This document shows positions 23,608 to 30,897 of a DNA stretch of 39,454 nt, piece by piece; position 1 is the stretch's first letter; the number at the start of each line of letters is the position of its first letter. A model generated the notes under the pieces. The model worked only from the letters and a program-made list of their open reading frames with translations, made no database searches and was not told the origin of the DNA. Position numbers and translations under genes: made by a program. Origin of the DNA: UMGS1696 sp964430105 (GTDB lineage Bacteria; Bacillota; Clostridia; Oscillospirales; CAG-272); contig CAYSEF010000016.1 of the NCBI GenBank assembly GCA_964430105.1, positions 1-39,454 on the forward strand, written 5' to 3'.

Positions 23608-25878
23608 TTATTCTTCGCCACCGAATTCCTGACCTGCGCCACCGTTCTGGAGAGAATAGCGATGCTTGTAGTAACTCTTGTACGGCAGGTAAGTTGAGAG
23701 GAAACCGCAGGCAACGGACATAACAACGCTTGTAAGAATAGCGTACCACGGCATATAGAATACATAACGTACATTTTCAGCAGTAAAGTACGGCATCATG
23801 ACGTTGTAGACATAGAAAAGGATGTAACTGCCTATATAGCTGAGTACGATCGATACAATGAGCGACATTGAAGCCATGCAAAGACCGCCTTGGAGATATA
23901 TCTGGCGTATTTCCTTGGCAATAGCACCGATAGACTGCAGGATATTGAATTCCTTTTCGCGTTTTGCGTAATAAAGTGTCTGCGAGAAGAACCAAACAAG
24001 CGGGGAAATGCAGAGAATAAGGAGTGAGATACAGATATAAAGCTCATTATAATGCTTATCTCTGTCTATAGCCTTAAGGAGAGTACGGTCAGTATTTACA
24101 ACCTTAACATCACCGTAATCATGGCTCCATTCGCGTACCTGAGCATAAAGTTCTTGTACTTCGGCAGGTGTAATATCATTGTCAACATAAATGTTAAACG
24201 AAGTTGCTTTTGGAGTCTTATTGGTTATGGCAATGTAATCATCAAGATTGAAGAATACGGGAGTAGAACCTGACGGGATATCATAAATGATAGCACCGAT
24301 TGTGAATTCTGTGTATTCATAATGGAAGTACTCGATTTGATTCTTGAGAAGTGTACGACCGGTTATGTTGGTGTCAACTGCCTTGATCTGACCGGTTTTC
24401 TTGGAGATGTAGATCTTGTCACCTACATTGAATTTGTATGTAGGAACATTTGAAATCGAGTCGCCAATGATAACCGTGCCGGGTGTCAAAATGCTGTTAA
24501 GATCGCCCTCGTAATCATAGTCTTCGAGAATCTGAATCTGTTCTTCAGTCATTGCTGTGTAAATGACATCACTTGAAACTCTCCAGTATTTGTCACCTGC
24601 GTCAAACTCTGTTCCGTTGTAAGCAACAAGGTTTTGGAACGCACGGACATTTTTCTTTTCAACGATCATGTGAGATGCTATCTCATAGCCTTCAGTGGAG
24701 TTATCATTAATTTCAACTGCACGAACGCCATCAAGCTGATAAAGTTCATGGCTCATGATTTCGTCGTATTCAAAACCGGATCCCGCAAGGTTTACTGAGA
24801 ACTGCGGACGAGGATATTCGAGGTCTGTGGTGTAGATATCAGCCATATACAGACCCATGATAAACAGCGCACAGAATACAATAGCTGATGTGAGAAGCTG
24901 GATATTGTATTTTCTGAAACGCCAAATAGAGTAGAACTCGTATTTAGTCGGGAACTTCTGCGCAAAAATGTTGAAGGAGCGCATAGGTGAAGTAACAAGG
25001 TTGGAGTTGTCCTCTGTAATAATAAGCGACATAGGATCCTTTACTGACATGACCTTCATAGGAGTCCATACAGCGGCAATGATTACTACAAGAGTAAAGA
25101 GGAATACCTTGAGTATGGATAATGCATTAAACATAAATCCATAGCCGGATGTTCTGTAAATGAGGAAGGAAATGAGAGTAGAACCGAGCATTGAAGGAAT
25201 AAATGTAACGATAAATATTACAAACAATTCCCAGAATGCAGTGCTGAACAGCATTTTAAAATCCGCACCGAATGTCAGATAAATACCGTATGTGAATTTA
25301 TACTGATTGATACGAATATTGTAAAGCTGAGTTAAAAGGAATACAGAAAGCACAAGCAACACTATTGTTATAAGAACAAAGGTAGTAGCGTTAGCGGCAA
25401 TATTCTTGTCAAAAGACATAAGCTGTGTTGTAGCTTTGCTAAATGACGAACCGATATCACCGAGTGCAGCAAGATCCTTTTCGTATTTGTCGGTGAATCT
25501 TTCATAACATTTATCTATATCGCCGGTAAAGAGCAGATAGATGTCATAACGATCGTCACCGCTGAAATAGTTCGTATACTGTTCTGAGCGTACTACATTA
25601 AAAATGACATCACTCTTAAAGACCGTACCTTCATCGTTGATAAGATAACGCGCTTGGTCTTCATTTAGATCCTTGAGAATCATGTGATAGTCATAATTTT
25701 CCATGACGTGTTGGTATTCGACGTGGTCGTTGTTGTCAGCCGATACCGTCATCATGCCGTAAAGAAGTTGCACAATAACTATAGCAATAAAAAACGGAAG
25801 ATACTGTTTGAAATTAAAAAATACGCTCTTCCATGCGATAGTCAGACTTCTTTTTAAGTATTCAAATACCTTTTCCAA
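23608..25878 (-). CDS. ABC transporter permease with FtsX domains (MacB/BceB-like)
   Basis: 756 residues. A first hydrophobic segment (about 26-45) is followed by an extracytoplasmic region to about 160, a first group of membrane segments (about 165-290), a fifth near 335-355, a large extracytoplasmic domain (about 360-600), and a final cluster of three or four segments with the FtsX motif F-N-I-L-Q-S-I-G-A. This two-module FtsX layout pairs with the ATPase encoded 78 bp downstream. Such pairs export lipids, lipoproteins or peptides, or act in bacitracin-type resistance; no two-component system is adjacent to decide. The start is TTG: an in-frame TAA lies 8 codons upstream and the first internal ATG (residue 42) falls after the first membrane segment. 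Confidence 0.85.
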   Translation of the reverse strand: MEKVFEYLKRSLTIAWKSVFFNFKQYLPFFIAIVIVQLLYGMMTVSADNNDHVEYQHVMENYDYHMILKDLNEDQARYLINDEGTVFKSDVIFNVVRSEQYTNYFSGDDRYDIYLLFTGDIDKCYERFTDKYEKDLAALGDIGSSFSKATTQLMSFDKNIAANATTFVLITIVLLVLSVFLLTQLYNIRINQYKFTYGIYLTFGADFKMLFSTAFWELFVIFIVTFIPSMLGSTLISFLIYRTSGYGFMFNALSILKVFLFTLVVIIAAVWTPMKVMSVKDPMSLIITEDNSNLVTSPMRSFNIFAQKFPTKYEFYSIWRFRKYNIQLLTSAIVFCALFIMGLYMADIYTTDLEYPRPQFSVNLAGSGFEYDEIMSHELYQLDGVRAVEINDNSTEGYEIASHMIVEKKNVRAFQNLVAYNGTEFDAGDKYWRVSSDVIYTAMTEEQIQILEDYDYEGDLNSILTPGTVIIGDSISNVPTYKFNVGDKIYISKKTGQIKAVDTNITGRTLLKNQIEYFHYEYTEFTIGAIIYDIPSGSTPVFFNLDDYIAITNKTPKATSFNIYVDNDITPAEVQELYAQVREWSHDYGDVKVVNTDRTLLKAIDRDKHYNELYICISLLILCISPLVWFFSQTLYYAKREKEFNILQSIGAIAKEIRQIYLQGGLCMASMSLIVSIVLSYIGSYILFYVYNVMMPYFTAENVRYVFYMPWYAILTSVVMSVACGFLSTYLPYKSYYKHRYSLQNGGAGQEFGGEE

Positions 25879-25909
25879 AATCCGAAAACCGACACTTTAA
25901 TAGTGTCAT
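25862..25909 (-). other. 15-codon upstream ORF overlapping the permease start
   Basis: An ATG directly abutting AGGAGG opens a 15-codon frame that ends at a TGA inside codon 5-6 of the permease, in another frame. The SD spacing is zero, so strong translation is unlikely. It may be incidental, or may couple translation to the TTG start. Confidence 0.25.
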
Positions 25910-25915
25910 CCTCCT
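25891..25915 (-). promoter_or_regulatory. SD separated from the TTG start by a perfect 6-bp hairpin
   Basis: On the minus strand AGGAGG (25910-25915) is followed by GACACT-ATTAA-AGTGTC (25891-25907) and, 12 nt later, the TTG start of the permease. Folding the hairpin would bring the SD to about 14 nt from TTG. It could alternatively be a protein-binding dyad. Confidence 0.45.
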
Positions 25916-26136
25916 ATTGAACTTTAACCTTAATGCACAAATGGCAAAAAAGTTTTTAATATCTTAAATATTATAACATATTTTCTAAACAAAATATATT
26001 ATATTTTTGTGAACAACTATGTTTTATAATCGTTGACTTCGTATAATTTTCGCTTAATATTTTGGTGATATTGTCTATTGTAGTTATTTGATGTATAAAA
26101 TTTTACTAAAACACAGAGCTTTTGTTTATAAAAAGC

Positions 26137-26165
26137 TTGCTTTATCAAGAAATATGCTGTATACT
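26137..26165 (+). promoter_or_regulatory. Sigma-A promoter of the acetyltransferase
   Basis: TTGCTT (26137-26142), 17-bp spacer, TATACT (26160-26165), about 32 bp before the ATG. Confidence 0.6.
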
Positions 26166-26196
26166 TGTCGTAAATATAATAAAAAGGGAGATAACA

Positions 26197-26835
26197 ATGA
26201 CAGAGCTTGAAAAAGTATACGAAAAGATACATTCGGGAAGACTATATACCTGCGATAACGCTGACCTCGCTGCAGATCAGGAAAAATGTCTTGATAAACT
26301 GTATGATTTTAACATGACACGTCCTACAGAAGGCAAAAAAAGACAGGAAATGCTAAAGGATATGTTTGCGGAAATAGGAGATGGATGCTATATCGAACCA
26401 CCGTTTCATGCAAATTGGGGCGGTCATAATGTTCATTTCGGAAAGAATGTCTATGCCAACTTTAATCTTACAATGGTAGATGATACACATATCTATGTGG
26501 GAGATTATGTAATGTTCGGGCCGAATGTAACCGTTGCGACAGCGGGTCATCCTATAGCTCCGGAAATGCGTGAGAAGGTTTATCAGTATAATATGACAGT
26601 ACGCATCGGGAATAATGTATGGATAGGTGCAGGTTCGGTTATTCTTCCTGGTGTAACTATTGGAGATAATACAGTAATCGGTGCGGGAAGTGTTGTAACG
26701 AAGGATATTCCCGAAAATTCTGTAGCTTATGGAAATCCCTGCAAGGTAGTTCGTCAGATAAGCGAACGGGATTACGAATATTATTGGAAGGATAGAAAAA
26801 TCGAGCGAGAAGACCTCGATAATATTGGAAGATAA
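26197..26835 (+). CDS. Maltose/galactoside O-acetyltransferase family protein (LacA/Maa type)
   Basis: 212 residues with the ATG at 26197, supported by AGGGAG 6 nt upstream; upstream in-frame codons lie over the promoter. It transfers acetyl from acetyl-CoA to a sugar hydroxyl. The N-terminal helical Mac domain (about 1-60) is followed by a left-handed beta-helix of hexapeptide repeats (I-G-N-N-V-W-I-G-A-G-S-V-I and I-G-D-N-T-V-I-G-A-G-S-V-V). The probable catalytic histidine is His118 in T-A-G-H-P-I. Length and motifs fit LacA, Maa and NodL. The acceptor sugar is not predictable, though the group often detoxifies non-metabolisable sugars. Single-gene unit. Confidence 0.92.
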   Translation: MTELEKVYEKIHSGRLYTCDNADLAADQEKCLDKLYDFNMTRPTEGKKRQEMLKDMFAEIGDGCYIEPPFHANWGGHNVHFGKNVYANFNLTMVDDTHIYVGDYVMFGPNVTVATAGHPIAPEMREKVYQYNMTVRIGNNVWIGAGSVILPGVTIGDNTVIGAGSVVTKDIPENSVAYGNPCKVVRQISERDYEYYWKDRKIEREDLDNIGR

Positions 26836-26890
26836 AAAAAGAGCTGTTGTATTTCGGAAATTACTTACCGGTACAACAGCTCTGTTATTT
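26833..26890. terminator. Bidirectional terminator between acetyltransferase and ackA
   Basis: AGAGCTGTTGTA (26840-26851) pairs perfectly with TACAACAGCTCT (26872-26883). The minus transcript gets a T7 tail from 26834-26840, the plus transcript TGTTATTT. It serves both convergent genes. Confidence 0.88.
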
Positions 26891-26904
26891 AATTCAAATG
26901 TATC

Positions 26905-28113
26905 TTACAGCTTGGATACGATATCCTCTGTATCAGATGCAATCATAAGTTCTTCGTTTGTGGGGAGAACATAAACCTTAACCTTAGAGTCAGGTGTGGA
27001 AATTTCAACTGTGTCGGACTGATGATGGATCTTTGCATTGAGTTCGCGGTCAATCTTTACACCGAAGTATTCGAGATCAGCGCAAGCTCTGTCACGGAGT
27101 TCAGGGTTGTTTTCACCCATACCGGCTGTCCAAACGATAGCGTCAAGACCATTCATTGCAGCTGCATAAGAACCGATATACTTCTTTACCTGGTATGCGA
27201 GAGTGGAAGCAGCTCTGTAAGCCTTCTTGTCACCCTTGAGGATAGCAGCTTCAATATCACGGCTGTCGGAGGAAATTCCGGATACGCCAAGGAAACCGCA
27301 CTGCTTGTTCATGTAAGCTTCAGCTTCTGCGGGAGTCCAGCCTTCACGTTCCATAAGGAAGGTTACGATAGCAGGGTCGATGGAACCGCAACGTGTACCC
27401 ATAAGAACGCCTTCAAGAGGAGTAAGACCCATAGATGTATCAACGCACTTGCCACCCTTTACAGCGGAAATAGAGGAACCGTTACCGATGTGACAGGTGA
27501 TGATCTTTGTTTCTTCGAGTGGCTTGTCGAGAAGCTTAGCCATTTCGCGGGAAACATAGCGGTGAGATGTACCATGAGCGCCATAGCGACGGATGTTGTA
27601 CTTTTCAGCCATTTCAGCGGAAATACCATATGTATAAGCCTGTTCAGGCATTGTCTGATGGAAAGCTGTATCGAATACGAGAACCTGAGGAGTTTTCGGC
27701 ATAACTGCGAGACAACCCTTGATACCCATGATATGTGCACCGGTATGGAGAGGAGCAAAGTCACGGCAAAGCTCGAGCTTTTCGAGAACTTCATCAGTGA
27801 GAAGTACGGATTCAAAGAAGTAAGGACCACCATGTACGACACGATGACCAACAGCTTCGATTTCGCTCATATCTGAAATAACGCCGGTTTCAGCGTCTGT
27901 GAGGTACTTGATTACGATTTCGGTTGCGACAGCGTGGTCAGGCATTGGGTAATCAGCCTTGATTTTTTCGCCGTCTTCGCCCTTTCTGTGTTCGATTCTG
28001 CCGTCGATACCGATTCTTTCGCAGATACCCTTTGCGAGAACGGATTCGGTAGCGGTGTCAAAAAGCTGATATTTGAGAGAAGATGAGCCGGCATTTACAA
28101 CCAATACTTTCAT
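26905..28113 (-). CDS. ackA: Acetate kinase
   Basis: 402 residues with the ATG at 28113, where GGAGG lies upstream and the protein begins with the family-typical M-K-V-L-V-V-N-A-G-S-S-S-L-K. It converts acetyl phosphate and ADP to acetate and ATP, the energy-yielding last step of acetate fermentation. Motifs in order: G-H-R-V-V-H-G-G, D-T-A-F-H-Q-T-M-P (catalytic Asp), G-A-H-G-T-S-H-R-Y, C-H-I-G-N-G-S-S, D-T-S-M-G-L-T-P-L-E-G, G-T-R-C-G-S-I-D-P and W-T-A-G-M-G-E-N. Codons are of the highly expressed type. No pta is adjacent. It is divergent from tmcAL with overlapping promoters. Confidence 0.97.
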   Translation of the reverse strand: MKVLVVNAGSSSLKYQLFDTATESVLAKGICERIGIDGRIEHRKGEDGEKIKADYPMPDHAVATEIVIKYLTDAETGVISDMSEIEAVGHRVVHGGPYFFESVLLTDEVLEKLELCRDFAPLHTGAHIMGIKGCLAVMPKTPQVLVFDTAFHQTMPEQAYTYGISAEMAEKYNIRRYGAHGTSHRYVSREMAKLLDKPLEETKIITCHIGNGSSISAVKGGKCVDTSMGLTPLEGVLMGTRCGSIDPAIVTFLMEREGWTPAEAEAYMNKQCGFLGVSGISSDSRDIEAAILKGDKKAYRAASTLAYQVKKYIGSYAAAMNGLDAIVWTAGMGENNPELRDRACADLEYFGVKIDRELNAKIHHQSDTVEISTPDSKVKVYVLPTNEELMIASDTEDIVSKL

Positions 28114-28145
28114 TTTGTAAATTTCCTCCGAATTTATGATAAAAT

Positions 28146-28174
28146 TTGACAGCATAAGCATTATCGGTTATAAT
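28146..28174 (+). promoter_or_regulatory. Consensus sigma-A promoter of tmcAL
   Basis: TTGACA (28146-28151), 17-bp spacer, TATAAT (28169-28174): both hexamers match consensus. Its -10 overlaps the -10 of the opposing ackA promoter by two bases. Confidence 0.85.
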
Positions 28175-28201
28175 TATATATGAAAATACTGAAAATTACA
28201 A
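28173..28201 (-). promoter_or_regulatory. Sigma-A promoter of ackA
   Basis: Minus strand TTGTAA (28196-28201), 17-bp spacer, TATAAT (28173-28178). The element is embedded in the tmcAL promoter region, so polymerase cannot occupy both at once. Confidence 0.75.
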
Positions 28202-28235
28202 GAACTTTCAAATACTTCGTATGGAGCACTAAAAA

Positions 28236-29351
28236 ATGAGAAAAACCACTGCGGTAATTTGTGAACTTAACCCAATACATCCCGGGCATAGATATGTTTT
28301 GAATAACGCAAAATCTAACTCGGATGTTGTTATAGCAGTCATGAGCGGAAACTTTACGCAAAGGGGAAGCTGTGCAGTGTTTGACAAATATACAAGAGCT
28401 GAAACTGCTATGAAATGTGGCGCAGATCTTGTGTTAGAGCTTCCGTTTCCGTGGTGTTCGTCGGGAGTAGAGGATTTTGCTTTAGGCGGGATAACAGTAG
28501 CCGGCGGATGTATGGCTGATTCATTGACATTTGGCTCTGAAACCGGAGATATTTCGTTGCTCGAACGTGTTGCAATTTGCAAATCATCTGAGGATTACGC
28601 AGAAAATATGCGTAGGGCAGAGCGTGAAACAAGATCAACGGGAAGTGCTGTGCTTTTTGATGCAGTCATGCGACAATACGGAATTGACGAATCGCTTGGA
28701 GCAAATGATAAGCTTGCTGCCGAGTATATAAGATTCGGACGTATGTGTGGAATTGATGAATTTAATCCTATCAAACGATTAAAAGAAGCACCGTCGGCAA
28801 CCGCTGTTCGCGAGAAAATGTTTGAAAAAGGAATAGATGCTTGTTCTGAGCTAATTCCTGAAGAAGCATATTCAGTTTTACATTCAAAGAAATTCTGCTC
28901 GGAAAATTCTCTTGCAGAGCTGTTTTTCACGCATTGCAGACTGTATGTAACGGATAATGAGGAGAACGAGCTTCTCAGATATTCTGCAAAAATAGCACGA
29001 AATTCGTTAACTGCACAGGAGTTTATGGAAAAATTGCCCACTAAAAAATACACATCAGCACGAATGAGACGTGAAATACTCCGTACAATTCTTCGTGTTG
29101 AACCGAAAGCATCAAAAGTATCACCGAGATTTACGGTTTTGCTTGCTGCTAATGCAAACGGAAGGGCGTATATATCAGAAAATCAAAAAAATTTTCGCAT
29201 ACCAATGATAACCAAGCCGGCTGATTACTCTAATCTTGATGAAATTGCGAAGAAGCAATATGAAGCAAGCCTGAGAGCAGATGAGCTTTATGCATATTTT
29301 ATGGGCTTAAGAGCGGATTATTTTATCAAACAGCATCCTGTGATGGGGTAA
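28236..29351 (+). CDS. tmcAL: tRNA(Met) cytidine acetate ligase
   Basis: 371 residues, formerly annotated YlbM or nucleotidyltransferase. It forms N4-acetylcytidine at the wobble position of elongator tRNA(Met), using free acetate and ATP through acetyl-AMP. The nucleotidyltransferase-fold H-x-G-H motif is seen as N-P-I-H-P-G-H (His15, His18), with G-N-F-T-Q-R-G and E-L-P-F-P-W-C-S-S-G-V-E-D-F-A typical of the family. SD GGAG lies 9 nt before the ATG. Lysine AAA and ATA codons are frequent, unlike divergent ackA. Acetate is the product of one neighbour and the substrate of the other. Confidence 0.93.
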   Translation: MRKTTAVICELNPIHPGHRYVLNNAKSNSDVVIAVMSGNFTQRGSCAVFDKYTRAETAMKCGADLVLELPFPWCSSGVEDFALGGITVAGGCMADSLTFGSETGDISLLERVAICKSSEDYAENMRRAERETRSTGSAVLFDAVMRQYGIDESLGANDKLAAEYIRFGRMCGIDEFNPIKRLKEAPSATAVREKMFEKGIDACSELIPEEAYSVLHSKKFCSENSLAELFFTHCRLYVTDNEENELLRYSAKIARNSLTAQEFMEKLPTKKYTSARMRREILRTILRVEPKASKVSPRFTVLLAANANGRAYISENQKNFRIPMITKPADYSNLDEIAKKQYEASLRADELYAYFMGLRADYFIKQHPVMG

Positions 29352-29361
29352 TTTATAAAAA

Positions 29362-29416
29362 TAAGGCTACTCGCACTGAGGAAGAAAATTCCAAAGGGCA
29401 AGTAGCCGTTTTTATT
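29362..29416. terminator. Terminator after tmcAL, probably bidirectional
   Basis: GGCTACTCGC pairs with GGCAAGTAGCC (one mismatch), then GTTTTTATT on the plus strand; on the minus strand the tail is TTATTTTTAT, suiting the convergent radical SAM gene. Confidence 0.8.
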
Positions 29417-29440
29417 CAGTAATGTTTTTTGATAACGGAA

Positions 29441-30043
29441 TCAGCCGATATAATCGCGTACTCTAAAGCCTGCACCAATTCCCATAGCTATCTGCTCACA
29501 TCTTTCTATATCAGCATCCGGAATTGTGCCACGAACTACTGTGAAAACAACCTGAGGAACGTATTTCACGATTTCTCGTGCAAATTTAACGACTCCGACA
29601 AAGGTATCTTCACCGAATCTGGGGTGACAAAGCTTCATATATGTATCTGCATCTGCTGCATTCAAACTGATAGATACGCAATCTACCAAGCCCTTAAATG
29701 CGGGGGCTGTGTCCTCTCCCATTATCATTGAGGCATGACCATTTGTATTAACTCTGATTGGAGTGGATGAACGTTCACGAATGATTTTGCAGGTTTCGAG
29801 CATATCGTAAAGACGACAGGTCGGCTCACCGTAACCACAGAAAACGATTTCGGAAAAATTATTCAGATTGTGGGAGGAAAGATCGGCAATGATTTCCTCA
29901 AGCGTTGGTTCTCTTTCCAGCCGTAGATCATTGAAGATTTCAGGTGCGTAGGAAGAATCTCGAACGCAGAATTCACATTTATTTGTGCAAAGGTTCGTTA
30001 TATTCACATACAAGCTGTGGTTTATAACATACGTTAAAGCCAT
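29441..30043 (-). CDS. TatD-associated radical SAM protein
   Basis: 200 residues; SD GGAGG precedes the ATG. The radical SAM motif C-x3-C-x2-C is present as C-T-N-K-C-E-F-C (about residues 19-26), with G-Y-G-E-P-T for SAM binding (about 70-75) and a V-S-I-S-L-N-A strand later. It is a compact form without an auxiliary cluster domain. It matches in size and context the family named for its linkage to TatD (TIGR04038 as I recall it), whose reaction is not established. Here it follows tatD by 65 bp on the same strand. The product could modify a substrate processed by the TatD nuclease, but this is inference from neighbourhood. Confidence 0.85.
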   Translation of the reverse strand: MALTYVINHSLYVNITNLCTNKCEFCVRDSSYAPEIFNDLRLEREPTLEEIIADLSSHNLNNFSEIVFCGYGEPTCRLYDMLETCKIIRERSSTPIRVNTNGHASMIMGEDTAPAFKGLVDCVSISLNAADADTYMKLCHPRFGEDTFVGVVKFAREIVKYVPQVVFTVVRGTIPDADIERCEQIAMGIGAGFRVRDYIG

Positions 30044-30054
30044 AATATCCTCCG

Positions 30055-30088
30055 AAGCCGTAGTTCAAAGATTCAGCGAACACGGCTT
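30055..30088 (-). other. 7-bp perfect hairpin between tatD and the radical SAM gene
   Basis: AAGCCGT and ACGGCTT enclose a 20-nt loop, and the SD GGAGG of the radical SAM gene begins 2 nt after the stem on the minus strand. No uridine run follows. It may tune translation or mRNA processing. Confidence 0.35.
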
Positions 30089-30108
30089 AACCGAATAAAA
30101 GTTAGAAA

Positions 30109-30897
30109 TTAGACAATTCCAAAGAATCTGCAAGCATTTCTGTAGGTGATCTCAGCCATTTCTTCGGGAGCTTTTCCGCGAATAGCTGCAACAGCTTCAC
30201 AGGTGAAGTGAAGGTAGCCGGAATAGTTGATCTCACCACGATGTGGAACGGGTGGTAAGTACGGACAGTCTGTTTCGATAAGAATTCTGTCCTCGGGAAC
30301 GATAGCTGCCGCTTCTTTGACCTTGTTTGCATTTTTGTAAGTCACAGGGCCGGAAAAAGATATATACCATCCCATATCGCAAAGCTGGCGAGCCATTTCA
30401 GCAGTACCACTGTAGCTGTGGAGAACGCCCCATGCTTTAGGATGAGCTCTGAGCATATCGAAGGTATCGCCTGATGCATCACGGGAATGAACAACGATGG
30501 GAAGACCGAGCTTTTCCGCAAGGGTCAGCTGTGCATCGAAGAAAAACTTTTGTCTATCCTTGTCTGTTCCGTCATAGTGATAATCGAAACCTATCTCGCC
30601 TATAGCACGCACTTTTTTGTGTGAAGCGAGAGATTCAATTTCTGCAAGTGCAGCTTCTTCCTGTCCGTGTGGGATTTCCTGAGCATCTGAGGGATGAAGT
30701 CCTACAGCTGCGTAAATGAAATCATATTTTTCAGCCAATGCGACTGATTCTCGTGAATGTGGCAGACTGGAACCGACATTCACTATTCTTTCAACTCCTG
30801 ATTCAAGAGCTGATTGAAGTGCACCCTGCATTCCTCCATTGAATTCTTCTTCAAATCTGAGGTCGTCATAGTGTGCGTGTGTATCGAAAAGACGCAT
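30109..30897 (-). CDS. tatD: TatD family metal-dependent DNase
   Basis: 262 residues, the usual TatD length. A TIM-barrel metallohydrolase with 3'-5' exonuclease activity, linked to DNA repair and quality control. Metal ligands visible: His7 and His9 (D-T-H-A-H-Y-D), glutamate in G-E-I-G-F-D-Y, His in V-V-H-S-R-D, His in L-H-S-Y-S-G and Asp in E-T-D-C-P-Y-L. Its ATG overlaps the metG stop by one base (TAATG), the classical metG-tatD coupling in Bacillota. The TatD-linked radical SAM gene follows. Confidence 0.95.
   Translation of the reverse strand: MRLFDTHAHYDDLRFEEEFNGGMQGALQSALESGVERIVNVGSSLPHSRESVALAEKYDFIYAAVGLHPSDAQEIPHGQEEAALAEIESLASHKKVRAIGEIGFDYHYDGTDKDRQKFFFDAQLTLAEKLGLPIVVHSRDASGDTFDMLRAHPKAWGVLHSYSGTAEMARQLCDMGWYISFSGPVTYKNANKVKEAAAIVPEDRILIETDCPYLPPVPHRGEINYSGYLHFTCEAVAAIRGKAPEEMAEITYRNACRFFGIV

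Larger units (their letters stand above)
25879..26196. other. 318-bp divergent intergenic region
   Basis: It lies between the FtsX permease (minus) and the acetyltransferase (plus). It holds the hairpin/SD element at 25891-25915, a minus-strand TATAAT at 25970-25975 with no good -35, and a plus-strand promoter at 26137-26165. The middle (about 25980-26130) is very AT-rich with no gene or RNA seen. Confidence 0.5.
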
